15,487 nt of DNA from an uncultured Lachnospiraceae bacterium (GTDB lineage: Bacteria > Bacillota > Clostridia > Lachnospirales > Lachnospiraceae), in contig CACWUI010000015.1 of assembly GCA_902764045.1 (NCBI GenBank), positions 1 to 15,487 of the forward strand. The letters are read 5' to 3'. The notes under the pieces were generated by a model. That model did no database searches, had not been told where the DNA came from, and was given only the letters and a program-made list of their open reading frames with translations. Below are positions 1-6,503 of this stretch, piece after piece (position 1 is the first letter of the stretch; every line of letters begins with the position of its first letter). Position numbers and translations under genes: made by a program.

Positions 1-791
1 TGAACATAAAAGGCCTCTTTGCCGCAGGACAGATAAACGGAAGCTCGGGCTACGAAGAAGCTGCCGCACAGGGGCTTATGGCAGGCATCAATGCGGCGCG
101 TCTGATACAGAAAAAAGAGGCTATAGTCATGGACCGGTCCGAAAGCTATATCGGAGTGCTTATCGATGATCTGGTCACGAAGGAAACGGCAGAACCTTAC
201 CGGATGATGACATCACGGGCGGAATACAGGCTCCTGCTCCGACAGGATAATGCGGATCTGCGGCTGAGAAAATACGGATTTGAAGCGGGGCTGGTGGATC
301 AGGAGACCTTTGACGGTGTCTGCTTCAAGCAGCAGCTTATAGAAAACGAGATAAAAAGAGTTGAAGGCGTGAATATCGGGCCATCTCCCGAGGTGAAGAG
401 GATCCTTGAAGAGGCGGGAAGCACTCCTATAGAAGGCGGGACAACCCTCACCGAGCTTATCAGAAGACCGGAACTGTCCTATGAGAGCCTTGCGGGAGCT
501 GATAAGGACAGGCCTGATCTGTCATTGGATGTTCAAAATCAGGTCAATATCCAGATAAAATATGAGGGATATATAAACAGGCAGCTTAAACAGGTTGAGA
601 AATTTAAAAAACTTGAGGAACACCTTATCCCGGAGGATATCAACTATGAAAACGTATACGGACTTCGCATAGAAGCGGCGCAAAAGCTTGCAAAGATGCG
701 TCCCCGGTCCATCGGACAGGCATCAAGGATCTCGGGGGTGTCACCTGCGGATATATCTGTGCTTCTTATATATTTAAAGCAAAAGGGTTAG
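1..791 (+). CDS. mnmG: tRNA uridine-5-carboxymethylaminomethyl(34) synthesis enzyme MnmG (GidA), C-terminal part; 5' end outside window
   Basis: The reading frame is open from base 3 and runs to TAG at 789-791, about 262 codons. It encodes the C-terminal ~40% of MnmG, the FAD-dependent protein that with MnmE modifies the wobble uridine (U34) of several tRNAs. Seen in sequence: the AGQINGSSGYEEAAAQG segment at the extreme 5' end, which closes the FAD domain; the YRMMTSRAEYRLLLRQDNAD segment; and the helical C-terminal domain (EGYINRQ, HLIPEDINYENVYGLR, SIGQASRISGVSPADISVLL), typical of the family and of the MnmE contact region. The FAD-binding N-terminus lies outside the window. An ATG at 78 is internal and is not a start. 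rsmG follows after 2 nt, so the two are almost certainly co-transcribed, as is usual near the origin in Firmicutes. Confidence 0.97.
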   Translation, partial: NIKGLFAAGQINGSSGYEEAAAQGLMAGINAARLIQKKEAIVMDRSESYIGVLIDDLVTKETAEPYRMMTSRAEYRLLLRQDNADLRLRKYGFEAGLVDQETFDGVCFKQQLIENEIKRVEGVNIGPSPEVKRILEEAGSTPIEGGTTLTELIRRPELSYESLAGADKDRPDLSLDVQNQVNIQIKYEGYINRQLKQVEKFKKLEEHLIPEDINYENVYGLRIEAAQKLAKMRPRSIGQASRISGVSPADISVLLIYLKQKG

Positions 792-793
792 AT

Positions 794-1534
794 ATGGAAA
801 AAGAATTTATTCAAAATGCTCAAAAGACCGGCATAAAGATAGATGTGGAAAAAATGGAAAAGCTCCGACTGTTTTATGAGATGCTTTATGAGACCAATAA
901 GACCATGAATCTTACTGCAATAACGGATTACAAGGAGGTGCTGTACAAGCATTTTCTTGACAGCCTGTTGGTCATAAAAGCTTTGAAAGAAGCCGGGGCA
1001 GAGGCCGGAGCAGAAAGTCTTAAAAGAGCAAAGGTGGCAGACATCGGCACGGGAGCAGGATTTCCGGGAATTCCATTGAAAATATGCTTTCCCGTCATGA
1101 AACTTACGCTCGTTGATTCTCTTAACAAAAGGATAGGTTTTTTGAAAGGAGTCTGTGAATCCCTTGGACTTACGGAAGTGACCCCTGTTCACGGACGCAG
1201 CGAGGAACTGGGGCAGGATCCTGCATACCGGGGACAATATGATTTTGTATTGTCCCGTGCAGTGGCTGCTTTGCCGGTGCTTTGCGAATATTGCATTCCT
1301 TTTGTTAAGAAAGGAGGCTTATTTGTGGCATATAAGGCGGAAGGAGTAAAAGAAGAGGCGGAGTCAGCCCGAAATGCCATAAGATTGCTGGGCGGTGAAA
1401 CGGAAGGAGCGGTCTCTGTATCTCTTGAGGGGACTGATATCATAAGAGACTTTGTGATCATCAGAAAAACGGCGGAGACACCGAAGAAATATCCCCGGAA
1501 ACCCGGAACGCCGGCAAAAGAACCTTTAAAATAA
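794..1534 (+). CDS. rsmG: 16S rRNA (guanine(527)-N7)-methyltransferase RsmG (GidB)
   Basis: This 246-residue protein matches RsmG, the SAM-dependent enzyme that makes m7G527 in 16S rRNA. Visible features are the N-terminal helical cap with YETNKTMNLTAITD and HFLDSL, the SAM-binding loop DIGTGAGFPGIPLKI at about residues 83-97, LVDSLNKRIGFL as the acidic ribose-binding strand, and FVLSRAVAALPVLCEYC near residues 150-166. The C-terminal KKYPRKPGTPAKEPL tail is the usual RsmG ending. Between the cap and the SAM loop there is a short Ala/Gly/Glu-rich insertion (about residues 66-78), which looks like a lineage-specific loop. The start is placed at ATG 794, 2 nt after the mnmG stop, with AAGGG at 783-787 inside mnmG as ribosome binding site. 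A parS site begins only 13 bp after the stop codon. Confidence 0.97.
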   Translation: MEKEFIQNAQKTGIKIDVEKMEKLRLFYEMLYETNKTMNLTAITDYKEVLYKHFLDSLLVIKALKEAGAEAGAESLKRAKVADIGTGAGFPGIPLKICFPVMKLTLVDSLNKRIGFLKGVCESLGLTEVTPVHGRSEELGQDPAYRGQYDFVLSRAVAALPVLCEYCIPFVKKGGLFVAYKAEGVKEEAESARNAIRLLGGETEGAVSVSLEGTDIIRDFVIIRKTAETPKKYPRKPGTPAKEPLK

Positions 1535-1546
1535 CATTTTTTACAA

Positions 1547-1562
1547 TGTTTCACGTGAAACA
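1547..1562. promoter_or_regulatory. parS: parS site 1 (ParB binding)
   Basis: Perfect 16-bp palindrome TGTTTCACGTGAAACA, identical to the Firmicute consensus ParB loading site. It lies 13 bp after the rsmG stop. It is the first of four identical copies within 1.45 kb of the parAB genes. Confidence 0.97.
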
Positions 1563-1583
1563 TTTGCCTCATATTTTTGTGAA

Positions 1584-1672
1584 TCGTAAGAAGGTCATCC
1601 GTACGGCCCGATAATACATTTTCACGGCGTTTGGAGTGAATCATAGGCAAGTTTCGTAAGCGATCATCCGTA
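1584..1672. repeat. Pair of short direct repeats (about 20 bp, imperfect)
   Basis: Two copies of a TCGTAAG...TCATCCGTA motif lie at 1584-1603 and 1654-1672, 70 bp apart and differing at about four positions. They are in the non-coding stretch between parS site 1 and the large palindrome. No function is recognised; together with the palindrome they account for most of the 380-bp gap between rsmG and the hydrolase gene. Confidence 0.45.
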
Positions 1673-1682
1673 AAACCTTGTT

Positions 1683-1895
1683 GAGCGCATTTATTACACA
1701 TAAGCCTGCAACCGCAAATGGTATAATGCGACCTGCAAAATTTACAAATCGCAGCTATTGTTATAAACACGAAGGAAAAACATAAATGCCGCTTTGCGAC
1801 TATGTTTTCCCTTCGCATAACAATAACTGCGATTTTAATTTTGCGATCACATTATAAAGGTTTGCTTGTTGCAGCTTATGTGCCATAATGCGTCC
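1683..1895. repeat. Long imperfect palindrome (about 213 bp), copy 1 of a related pair
   Basis: The two halves are reverse complements of each other with scattered mismatches and small bulges. Outer arms: GCGCATTTATTACACATAAG at 1685-1704 against CTTATGTGCCATAATGCG at 1875-1892. Next TATAATG and GCAAAATT against AATTTTGC and CATTATA. The inner arms 1746-1784 and 1801-1835 are the best matched (AAATCGCAG, TATTGTTAT and CGAAGG blocks). The loop is near 1785-1800. The central ~65 bp resembles the centre of the palindrome at 6064-6343 read on the opposite strand. It sits between convergent genes (rsmG and the hydrolase gene) and ends 4 bp before parS site 2. It could act as a long bidirectional terminator, a MITE-like element, or a structured RNA. 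Confidence 0.8.
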
Positions 1896-1899
1896 TAAA

Positions 1900-1915
1900 T
1901 GTTTCACGTGAAACA
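1900..1915. promoter_or_regulatory. parS: parS site 2 (ParB binding)
   Basis: Second perfect TGTTTCACGTGAAACA palindrome. It abuts the right end of the long palindrome and lies 1 bp from the end of the hydrolase gene on the minus strand. Confidence 0.97.
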
Positions 1916-1916
1916 A

Positions 1917-2864
1917 TCACCCCATATTATTGTAAATAGTGAGAAATTCCGCGGGATACTTGTAGTGAGGCACGGCCCCTGCCCCGGGAGCCACATAAAT
2001 ATTTATGCCTTTATTATACCTGCGATAATTTGAAGCAACCTTCTTCTTTGTTGTCTCCCGGGAACCGTATATGATGTTTACATCCTCCAGATCCTTGAGG
2101 CTTTTTCTTATATCCACATAGACAAATCGGTTCTTTATACTGCTGTACAGGTATTTACCTCCGTTGCCGCCGATATGGGCGCTTTCGCAAAGGATATCAG
2201 ATGTTTCACGTGAAACATCCCTGTCTGATGAAGAAAAAAGTGCTCTTGCGTATGCCCTGCCTCCGGTTTCGGAGGTGAGCATGTTATAAAAGAAACTTCC
2301 TGTGACGGGGAGGTTGAACACGTCTTTTTTCAGGGAACCTGCAGCCGCAGGAGGGGCAGCCATTGCGGAAATGCTTACGGGATCGACAAGGGTGAGGCGC
2401 CCGATCTTATCGCTGAAATTGCTCTTTGCCATGACGGCATATGCGCAGGAAAGCCCGGAAGCTATGATATCAGTCTCTTCTCCTATTATCTCGTTTATAA
2501 ACATATATATGATCTGGACAAAGGTAAATGCCGTGTAGCACATTTCGGGCTTGTCGGAATGACCGCAACCCAGAAAATCCAAGGCGTATACGGTATGATC
2601 TTCGGAAAGTCTGTCCAAAACCTTTGAGTATTCATAGCATGAACTGTAGACGGATATGTTATGCAGAAGAAGCAAGGGCTTACCCTGCCCTCTTTTTAAA
2701 TAATTGATCTTTCCCTGGGGATAATTCCATGAAAAGCCATTGTATTCGTAGGTTTTGTTCACCGAAGTGTATTTTTTCGTCAAATGCTTATTTGCTGCAA
2801 AAATCCCGGCGATGGTCAATCCTCCAATGACTCCCGCCTTTATTGCTTTTCCTGTAAAAGACAT
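1917..2864 (-). CDS. Membrane-anchored alpha/beta hydrolase of unknown substrate
   Basis: This 315-residue protein starts with an uncleaved-looking hydrophobic segment (about residues 7-24, then KHLTKK), suggesting a membrane anchor with the catalytic domain outside the membrane bilayer. The alpha/beta hydrolase fold is indicated by LLLLHNIS (oxyanion loop, about 64-71), VYALDFLGCGHSDKP (about 92-106), the nucleophile elbow GLSCA with Ser139, LTLVDPVS, and a C-terminal His300 in VPHYKYP. The acidic residue is less clear; Glu in YGSRET is a candidate. Substrate cannot be deduced. The frame extends upstream to a GTG at 2924, but ATG 2864 is preferred: AAAGGCGGTG lies just before it and a TTGTGT-N17-TATAAT promoter (2898-2926) overlaps the extension. 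The gene interrupts the usual rsmG-parA adjacency and carries a parS site in codons for DVSRETS (about residues 216-222). Confidence 0.85.
   Translation of the reverse strand: MSFTGKAIKAGVIGGLTIAGIFAANKHLTKKYTSVNKTYEYNGFSWNYPQGKINYLKRGQGKPLLLLHNISVYSSCYEYSKVLDRLSEDHTVYALDFLGCGHSDKPEMCYTAFTFVQIIYMFINEIIGEETDIIASGLSCAYAVMAKSNFSDKIGRLTLVDPVSISAMAAPPAAAGSLKKDVFNLPVTGSFFYNMLTSETGGRAYARALFSSSDRDVSRETSDILCESAHIGGNGGKYLYSSIKNRFVYVDIRKSLKDLEDVNIIYGSRETTKKKVASNYRRYNKGINIYVAPGAGAVPHYKYPAEFLTIYNNMG
2202..2217. promoter_or_regulatory. parS: parS site 3, inside the hydrolase coding sequence
   Basis: Perfect TGTTTCACGTGAAACA within the minus-strand hydrolase gene, where it is read as part of the codons for Asp-Val-Ser-Arg-Glu-Thr-Ser. 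An unaltered 16-bp consensus inside a poorly conserved gene argues that the site is under selection for ParB binding. Confidence 0.95.
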
Positions 2865-2897
2865 GTTCTGCACCGCCTTTCGTAAGTTTATAAGTTC

Positions 2898-2926
2898 ATT
2901 ATAAGGCGTAGAAATGATTAACACAA
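2898..2926 (-). promoter_or_regulatory. Promoter of the alpha/beta hydrolase gene
   Basis: On the minus strand TTGTGT (2926-2921) is followed after 17 bp by TATAAT (2903-2898), 34 bp upstream of the chosen ATG. It is divergent from the parA promoter. Confidence 0.6.
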
Positions 2927-2958
2927 CAGATATTTGTGTGGTTTTATCAGTTTGAAAA

Positions 2959-2967
2959 TGCTATAAT
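2959..2967 (+). promoter_or_regulatory. Extended -10 promoter of parA
   Basis: TGCTATAAT is a perfect extended -10 element (TGn plus TATAAT). No good -35 hexamer lies at 16-18 bp, as is common for extended -10 promoters. Transcription would start near 2974, immediately before parS site 4 (2976-2991), so ParB bound there should interfere with its own operon. Confidence 0.6.
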
Positions 2968-2975
2968 TGTCTAAA

Positions 2976-2991
2976 TGTTTCACGTGAAACA
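2976..2991. promoter_or_regulatory. parS: parS site 4, at the parA transcription start
   Basis: Perfect TGTTTCACGTGAAACA located 9 bp downstream of the parA -10 element and 28 bp before the parA start codon. Its position suggests a double role as ParB loading site and operator. Confidence 0.97.
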
Positions 2992-3019
2992 CATGTAATG
3001 CGGCAAAAAGGAGTTATTT

Positions 3020-3808
3020 ATGGGAAATACTGTTATTGCAGTAGCTAATCAAAAAGGCGGCGTTGGAAAGACCACCACCACCGTAAATCTTGCTGCCTGC
3101 GTGGCGGACAGGAAGAAAAAGGTGCTTCTTATCGATGTTGATCCCCAGGGGAATGCCACCTCCGGCGTGGGGATAGAAAAAAGATATGCCCAAGATACCA
3201 TTTATGAGATGATGCTGGGCGGTCTTAAGGCAGAGGAGGTCATCAGAAAGGACGTCATTCCGAACCTGGACGTGATCCCTGCAAATGCCGATTTTGCCGG
3301 AGCCGAAATAGAACTTATTGATGTCAGAAACAGGGAATATGTCCTTCGTGACAAGATCAAAAAGATACGGGGGGATTACGACTATATATTTATGGATTGT
3401 CCCCCTTCCCTTAACATGATGACGATAAATGCCATGGCTGCGGCTGATTCCGTACTGGTTCCCCTTCAGTGCGAATATTTCGCCCTTGAGGGGCTTACGC
3501 AGCTTATAAAGACCATAGGGCTTATAAATCAGAAGATAAATAAAAAGCTTTTTATTGACGGAATAGTCTTTACAATGGCTGATATGAGGACAAGACTGGC
3601 GGAGGATGTTATTGAAAACGTCATAGGGAACATCAGAGATATCAGGATATACGATACTGTGATACCCCGGAATGTAAGGCTTGCCGAGGCTCCAAGCCAC
3701 GGTCTGCCTATTAATCTCTACGATGTAAATTCTACAGGCACCCGTGCATACAGACAACTGGCGACGGAATTCATCAAACTTCACGAAAATGACCGGAAAG
3801 GAGAATGA
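3020..3808 (+). CDS. parA: Chromosome partitioning ATPase ParA (Soj)
   Basis: This 262-residue protein is a chromosomal ParA/Soj ATPase, which binds DNA as an ATP dimer and is stimulated by ParB to separate replicated origins; in Firmicutes it also acts on DnaA. Visible motifs are the deviant Walker A KGGVGKTT at residues 12-19 with the signature lysine, LLIDVDPQGNATSG (Walker A'), and YIFMDCPPSLNMM near residues 122-134 (Walker B). VIPRNVRLAEAPSHGLPI is the usual C-terminal signature. There is no N-terminal DNA-binding extension, so this is the short chromosomal type and not a plasmid type Ia ParA. AAGGAG at 3008-3013 precedes ATG 3020. parB starts 1 nt after its stop, and a parS site lies in its leader. 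Confidence 0.98.
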   Translation: MGNTVIAVANQKGGVGKTTTTVNLAACVADRKKKVLLIDVDPQGNATSGVGIEKRYAQDTIYEMMLGGLKAEEVIRKDVIPNLDVIPANADFAGAEIELIDVRNREYVLRDKIKKIRGDYDYIFMDCPPSLNMMTINAMAAADSVLVPLQCEYFALEGLTQLIKTIGLINQKINKKLFIDGIVFTMADMRTRLAEDVIENVIGNIRDIRIYDTVIPRNVRLAEAPSHGLPINLYDVNSTGTRAYRQLATEFIKLHENDRKGE

Positions 3809-3809
3809 T

Positions 3810-4766
3810 ATGGCACCAAGAAAAGGATTAGGAAAAGGGATAGGAGCGCTTATACCGGGTTCTGAGGATGCGGAAACGGTAAAAAAAGAAACAAAAGCCG
3901 GGACCGGGAAAAGCAAAGCAAGATCCGGGGCGGCAAAGACAGCGGACACTTCAACCCCTGAAGCCCCGGTAAAGGCTGCGGAGATCATGGTAAAGACAAC
4001 CCATGTGGAACCGAATAAGGATCAGCCCCGAAAGGAGTTCGATATCACTCTCCTGAGGGAACTGGCTGACTCCATAGAGGAGGTAGGCATCCTTCAGCCT
4101 ATTATCGTAAGGAAAAAGGATGATAAGTACTATGAGATAATTGCAGGAGAGCGCCGCTGGAGAGCCGCAAAGCTCGCAAAGCTCAAAGAGGTTCCCGTGA
4201 TCGTAAGGGATTTTACACCCGAGGAGGTTATGGAGGCTGCCCTCATCGAAAACATACAGCGACAGGACTTAAATCCCATAGAGGAAGCCAAGGCGTTTGA
4301 AAATCTTATAAACGAATACAATCTCAAACAGGAAGATGTTGCAAAAAAGGTCTCCAAATCCAGAGCCCAGGTCAGCAATATCATGAGGCTTCTTAAGCTT
4401 GATGAAAAACTACAGGCTCTTGTGGTGTCAGGACAGCTTAGTACGGGACATGCCAGAGCGCTTCTTGCTCTGGGTGAGCCTTCGGATATGGAAGAAGTGG
4501 CAAAAACCGTCATTGATAACGACCTCAGTGTCCGTGAGACGGAAAAGCTGATACAGAAAATGATCGAAAAGCCCGAAGGGGCCAAGACCAAAAAGAAGCC
4601 CAACCCTGCAGCGGAGCTGGTATACAGGGAAATGGAGAAAAAACTTGAAAGATCAATAGGAAGTCCCGTAAATATCAAGAGCCGCGACGGCAAAAAGGGA
4701 ACCATTACCATAGATTACTTCTCTCAGGAAGAACTTGAAAGATTGATCGATAAACTCGGAAAATAA
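3810..4766 (+). CDS. parB: Chromosome partitioning CTPase/DNA-binding protein ParB (Spo0J)
   Basis: This 318-residue ParB loads at parS and spreads as a CTP-dependent clamp. In order: GLGKGIGALIP at residues 6-16, the conserved N-terminal box that stimulates ParA; a low-complexity Lys/Ala/Thr linker (about 20-60); the ParB/Srx CTP-binding domain from VEPNKDQPRK through GERRWRA (113-119) and ENIQRQDLNP (147-156); a helix-turn-helix with EDVAKKVSKSRAQVSNIMRLL (two parts, about 175-196) that would read the parS half-sites; and a C-terminal dimerisation domain ending DYFSQEELERLIDKL. ATG 3810 is chosen because AAAGGAG at 3797-3803 precedes it; the frame is open further upstream inside parA. Its four cognate sites lie upstream in this window. 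Confidence 0.98.
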   Translation: MAPRKGLGKGIGALIPGSEDAETVKKETKAGTGKSKARSGAAKTADTSTPEAPVKAAEIMVKTTHVEPNKDQPRKEFDITLLRELADSIEEVGILQPIIVRKKDDKYYEIIAGERRWRAAKLAKLKEVPVIVRDFTPEEVMEAALIENIQRQDLNPIEEAKAFENLINEYNLKQEDVAKKVSKSRAQVSNIMRLLKLDEKLQALVVSGQLSTGHARALLALGEPSDMEEVAKTVIDNDLSVRETEKLIQKMIEKPEGAKTKKKPNPAAELVYREMEKKLERSIGSPVNIKSRDGKKGTITIDYFSQEELERLIDKLGK

Positions 4767-4780
4767 AGGAGATACAACTT

Positions 4781-6064
4781 ATGATAGATATAAAGCTTAT
4801 CCGCGAGGATCCGGAAATCGTAAAGGAAAACATAAAAAAGAAATTTCAGGATGATAAGCTGGAACTGGTGGACGAAGTGGCACGTCTGGATGAAGAGGTA
4901 AGAAAAGCCCAGACACAGGCTGATGACCTGAGAAATCAAAGAAACACCATCTCAAAAGAGATCGGTACTCTTATGGCTCAGGGGAAAAAGGAAGAAGCCG
5001 AAGACTTAAAGAAAAAGGTAGGGGAATTTGCTGACAGATTAAAAGAACTTGAGGAGACGGAAAACTCCCATGCCGAACGGATCAGGGAAATAATGATGAC
5101 CATACCTAATATCATCGACGAAAAGGTTCCCATAGGTAAAGACGATTCGGAAAATGTGGAGGTTGAGAAATTCGGGGATCCGGTGGTTCCAGATTTTGAG
5201 GTGCCATACCACACGGAGATTATGGAGTCGGTAAACGGCATTGACCTGGATGCTGCCGGAAAGGTAGCGGGAAGCGGATTTTATTATCTTATCGGTGATG
5301 TGGCAAGGCTGCATTCCGCCATTCTTTCCTATGCAAGAGACTTTATGATAGACAAGGGCTTTACCTACTGCATACCGCCGTACATGATAAGAAGCAACGT
5401 GGTTACCGGCGTTATGAGCTTTAAGGAAATGGATGAGATGATGTATAAGATAGAGGGCGAGGACCTTTATCTTATCGGAACCAGTGAGCATTCCATGATA
5501 GGTAAGTTTATCGAATCAATAACTCCCGAAGAAGATCTTCCCATTACCATGACCAGTTATTCTCCTTGCTTCCGTAAGGAGAAGGGAGCACACGGGATAG
5601 AGGAACGTGGAGTTTACCGAATACATCAGTTTGAAAAACAGGAGATGATAGTTATCTGTAAGCCGGAGGACAGCAGGGAATGGTTTGACAGGCTCTGGAA
5701 AAACACGGTAGAGCTTTTCCGCTCAATGGATATTCCCGTGCGTACATTAGAGTGCTGCTCCGGGGATCTGGCAGACCTGAAAGTCCGCTCCATTGACGTG
5801 GAGGCCTGGTCCCCCAGACAGAAGAAGTATTTTGAGGTGGGTTCCTGCTCCAACCTGGGAGATGCCCAGGCAAGGCGTCTTAAGATCAGAGTACAGGGTG
5901 CTGACAAGCAGAAATATTTCGCTCATACCCTGAATAATACCGTGGTAGCGCCGCCCCGTATGCTTATAGCATTCCTGGAGAATAATCTGCAGGCAGACGG
6001 AACGGTACGGATACCGGAGGTGCTCCGTCCTTATATGGGCGGTCACGAAATTTTGCAGGGCTGA
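4781..6064 (+). CDS. serS: Serine--tRNA ligase, with an archaeal/eukaryote-like motif 3 region
   Basis: This 427-residue class II synthetase charges tRNA-Ser (and tRNA-Sec where present) with serine. Residues ~25-105 form the Glu/Lys-rich antiparallel coiled coil that contacts the tRNA long arm. The catalytic core shows motif 2 (SPCFRKEKGAHGIEERGVYR, about 261-280, then HQFEKQEM) and motif 3 (PRMLIAFLENN, then RPYMGG). The segment before motif 3 reads HTLNNTVVAPPR, where most bacterial enzymes have HTLNGSGLAVGR. FEVGSCSNLGDAQARRL is also a variant form. This resembles the SerRS branch seen in archaea and some Clostridia (from memory, not searched). AAAGGAGA at 4766-4773 precedes ATG 4781, 14 nt after parB, so the gene is probably in the parAB operon. 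No T-box leader is possible in that gap. Confidence 0.96.
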   Translation: MIDIKLIREDPEIVKENIKKKFQDDKLELVDEVARLDEEVRKAQTQADDLRNQRNTISKEIGTLMAQGKKEEAEDLKKKVGEFADRLKELEETENSHAERIREIMMTIPNIIDEKVPIGKDDSENVEVEKFGDPVVPDFEVPYHTEIMESVNGIDLDAAGKVAGSGFYYLIGDVARLHSAILSYARDFMIDKGFTYCIPPYMIRSNVVTGVMSFKEMDEMMYKIEGEDLYLIGTSEHSMIGKFIESITPEEDLPITMTSYSPCFRKEKGAHGIEERGVYRIHQFEKQEMIVICKPEDSREWFDRLWKNTVELFRSMDIPVRTLECCSGDLADLKVRSIDVEAWSPRQKKYFEVGSCSNLGDAQARRLKIRVQGADKQKYFAHTLNNTVVAPPRMLIAFLENNLQADGTVRIPEVLRPYMGGHEILQG

Positions 6065-6343
6065 TACATATATGGAAGGTTCTTTTCGTTGTTACAGAGG
6101 CAAATATAAGTTTCCGTGTTTGTCTTTAAAAACTTTAGAAAACGATCCAAAAAAATAAGACCGATGTAATTCGTTATACGAGGGGCATGCATAGGTGCGA
6201 AGCACCATTTATGCATGTTCCTCGTGTACATAACGAATCATCGGTCTTTAATTTTTTTAGGGTCGTGTTCTAGGTTTTTAAGGGCAAATCATGGAAACTG
6301 TTTATTGCTTCTGTAATCACGAAAAGAACCGACCCTTATGTAT
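6064..6343. repeat. Long imperfect palindrome (about 280 bp), copy 2 of a related pair; probable bidirectional terminator at its core
   Basis: The element begins at the serS stop codon. Reading inward: ATACATA at 6064-6070 pairs with TATGTAT at 6337-6343; GGTTCTTTTCG with CGAAAAGAACC; TTACAGAGGCAA with TTGCTTCTGTAA; GTTTCC with GGAAAC; TTTAAAAAC with GTTTTTAAG; AAGACCGATG with CATCGGTCTT; TTCGTTAT with ATAACGAAT; GCATGCATAGGTGC with GCACCATTTATGCATG. The tip is GAAG near 6199-6202. Around the inner hairpin, an A-tract (6149-6155) and a T-tract (6252-6258) give the layout of a bidirectional rho-independent terminator between the convergent serS and trxA genes. Its centre matches the centre of the 1683-1895 palindrome when read on the minus strand. 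Confidence 0.88.
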
Positions 6344-6492
6344 TTGTCTTAAGTAGTATCAGGAGTTTAGGTATGCCTGTATTTGTATCAAGTAATATTA
6401 GGAGTTTAAGTATGCTTGTATTTGTTTCAAAGTAATATTAGGATTTTAAGTATCTGTCTGTTTCAAATAATATTAGGAGTTAAGTATGAATC
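6340..6492 (+). repeat. Tandem repeat array, four units of about 38-39 bp
   Basis: Units begin at 6340, 6379, 6418 and about 6456, with a shared pattern GTATTTGT-TCAAGTAATATTAGGAGTTTAAGTATG. The first three are the best matched; the fourth is shortened by a few bases. Each unit contains AGGA(G/T)TT followed about 6 bases later by (in units 1, 2 and 4) ATG, so each has the shape of a ribosome binding site with a start codon. The resulting frames are very short: 20 codons from 6373, 7 from 6413, 3 from 6487. The array fills the space between the palindrome and the end of trxA; nothing else is seen there. Confidence 0.85.
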
Positions 6493-6503
6493 TGTAAACG
6501 GAT

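Noticed and set aside
1189..1818. 209-residue open frame on the minus strand over the rsmG 3' end and the palindrome
   Set aside because: It overlaps most of rsmG antisense, runs through an imperfect hairpin, has no recognisable domain and no good ribosome binding site.
1563..1899. Replication origin (oriC)
   Set aside because: Near parS and parAB, but no cluster of TTATCCACA-type DnaA boxes was found and dnaA/dnaN are not in the window.
3014..3988. 324-residue minus-strand open frame opposite parA and the parB start
   Set aside because: Antisense to well-identified genes with full motif sets; its content reflects the complement of those codons.
6340..6492. CRISPR array
   Set aside because: The repeats are directly adjacent with no variable spacers of constant length, imperfect, and no cas genes are present.
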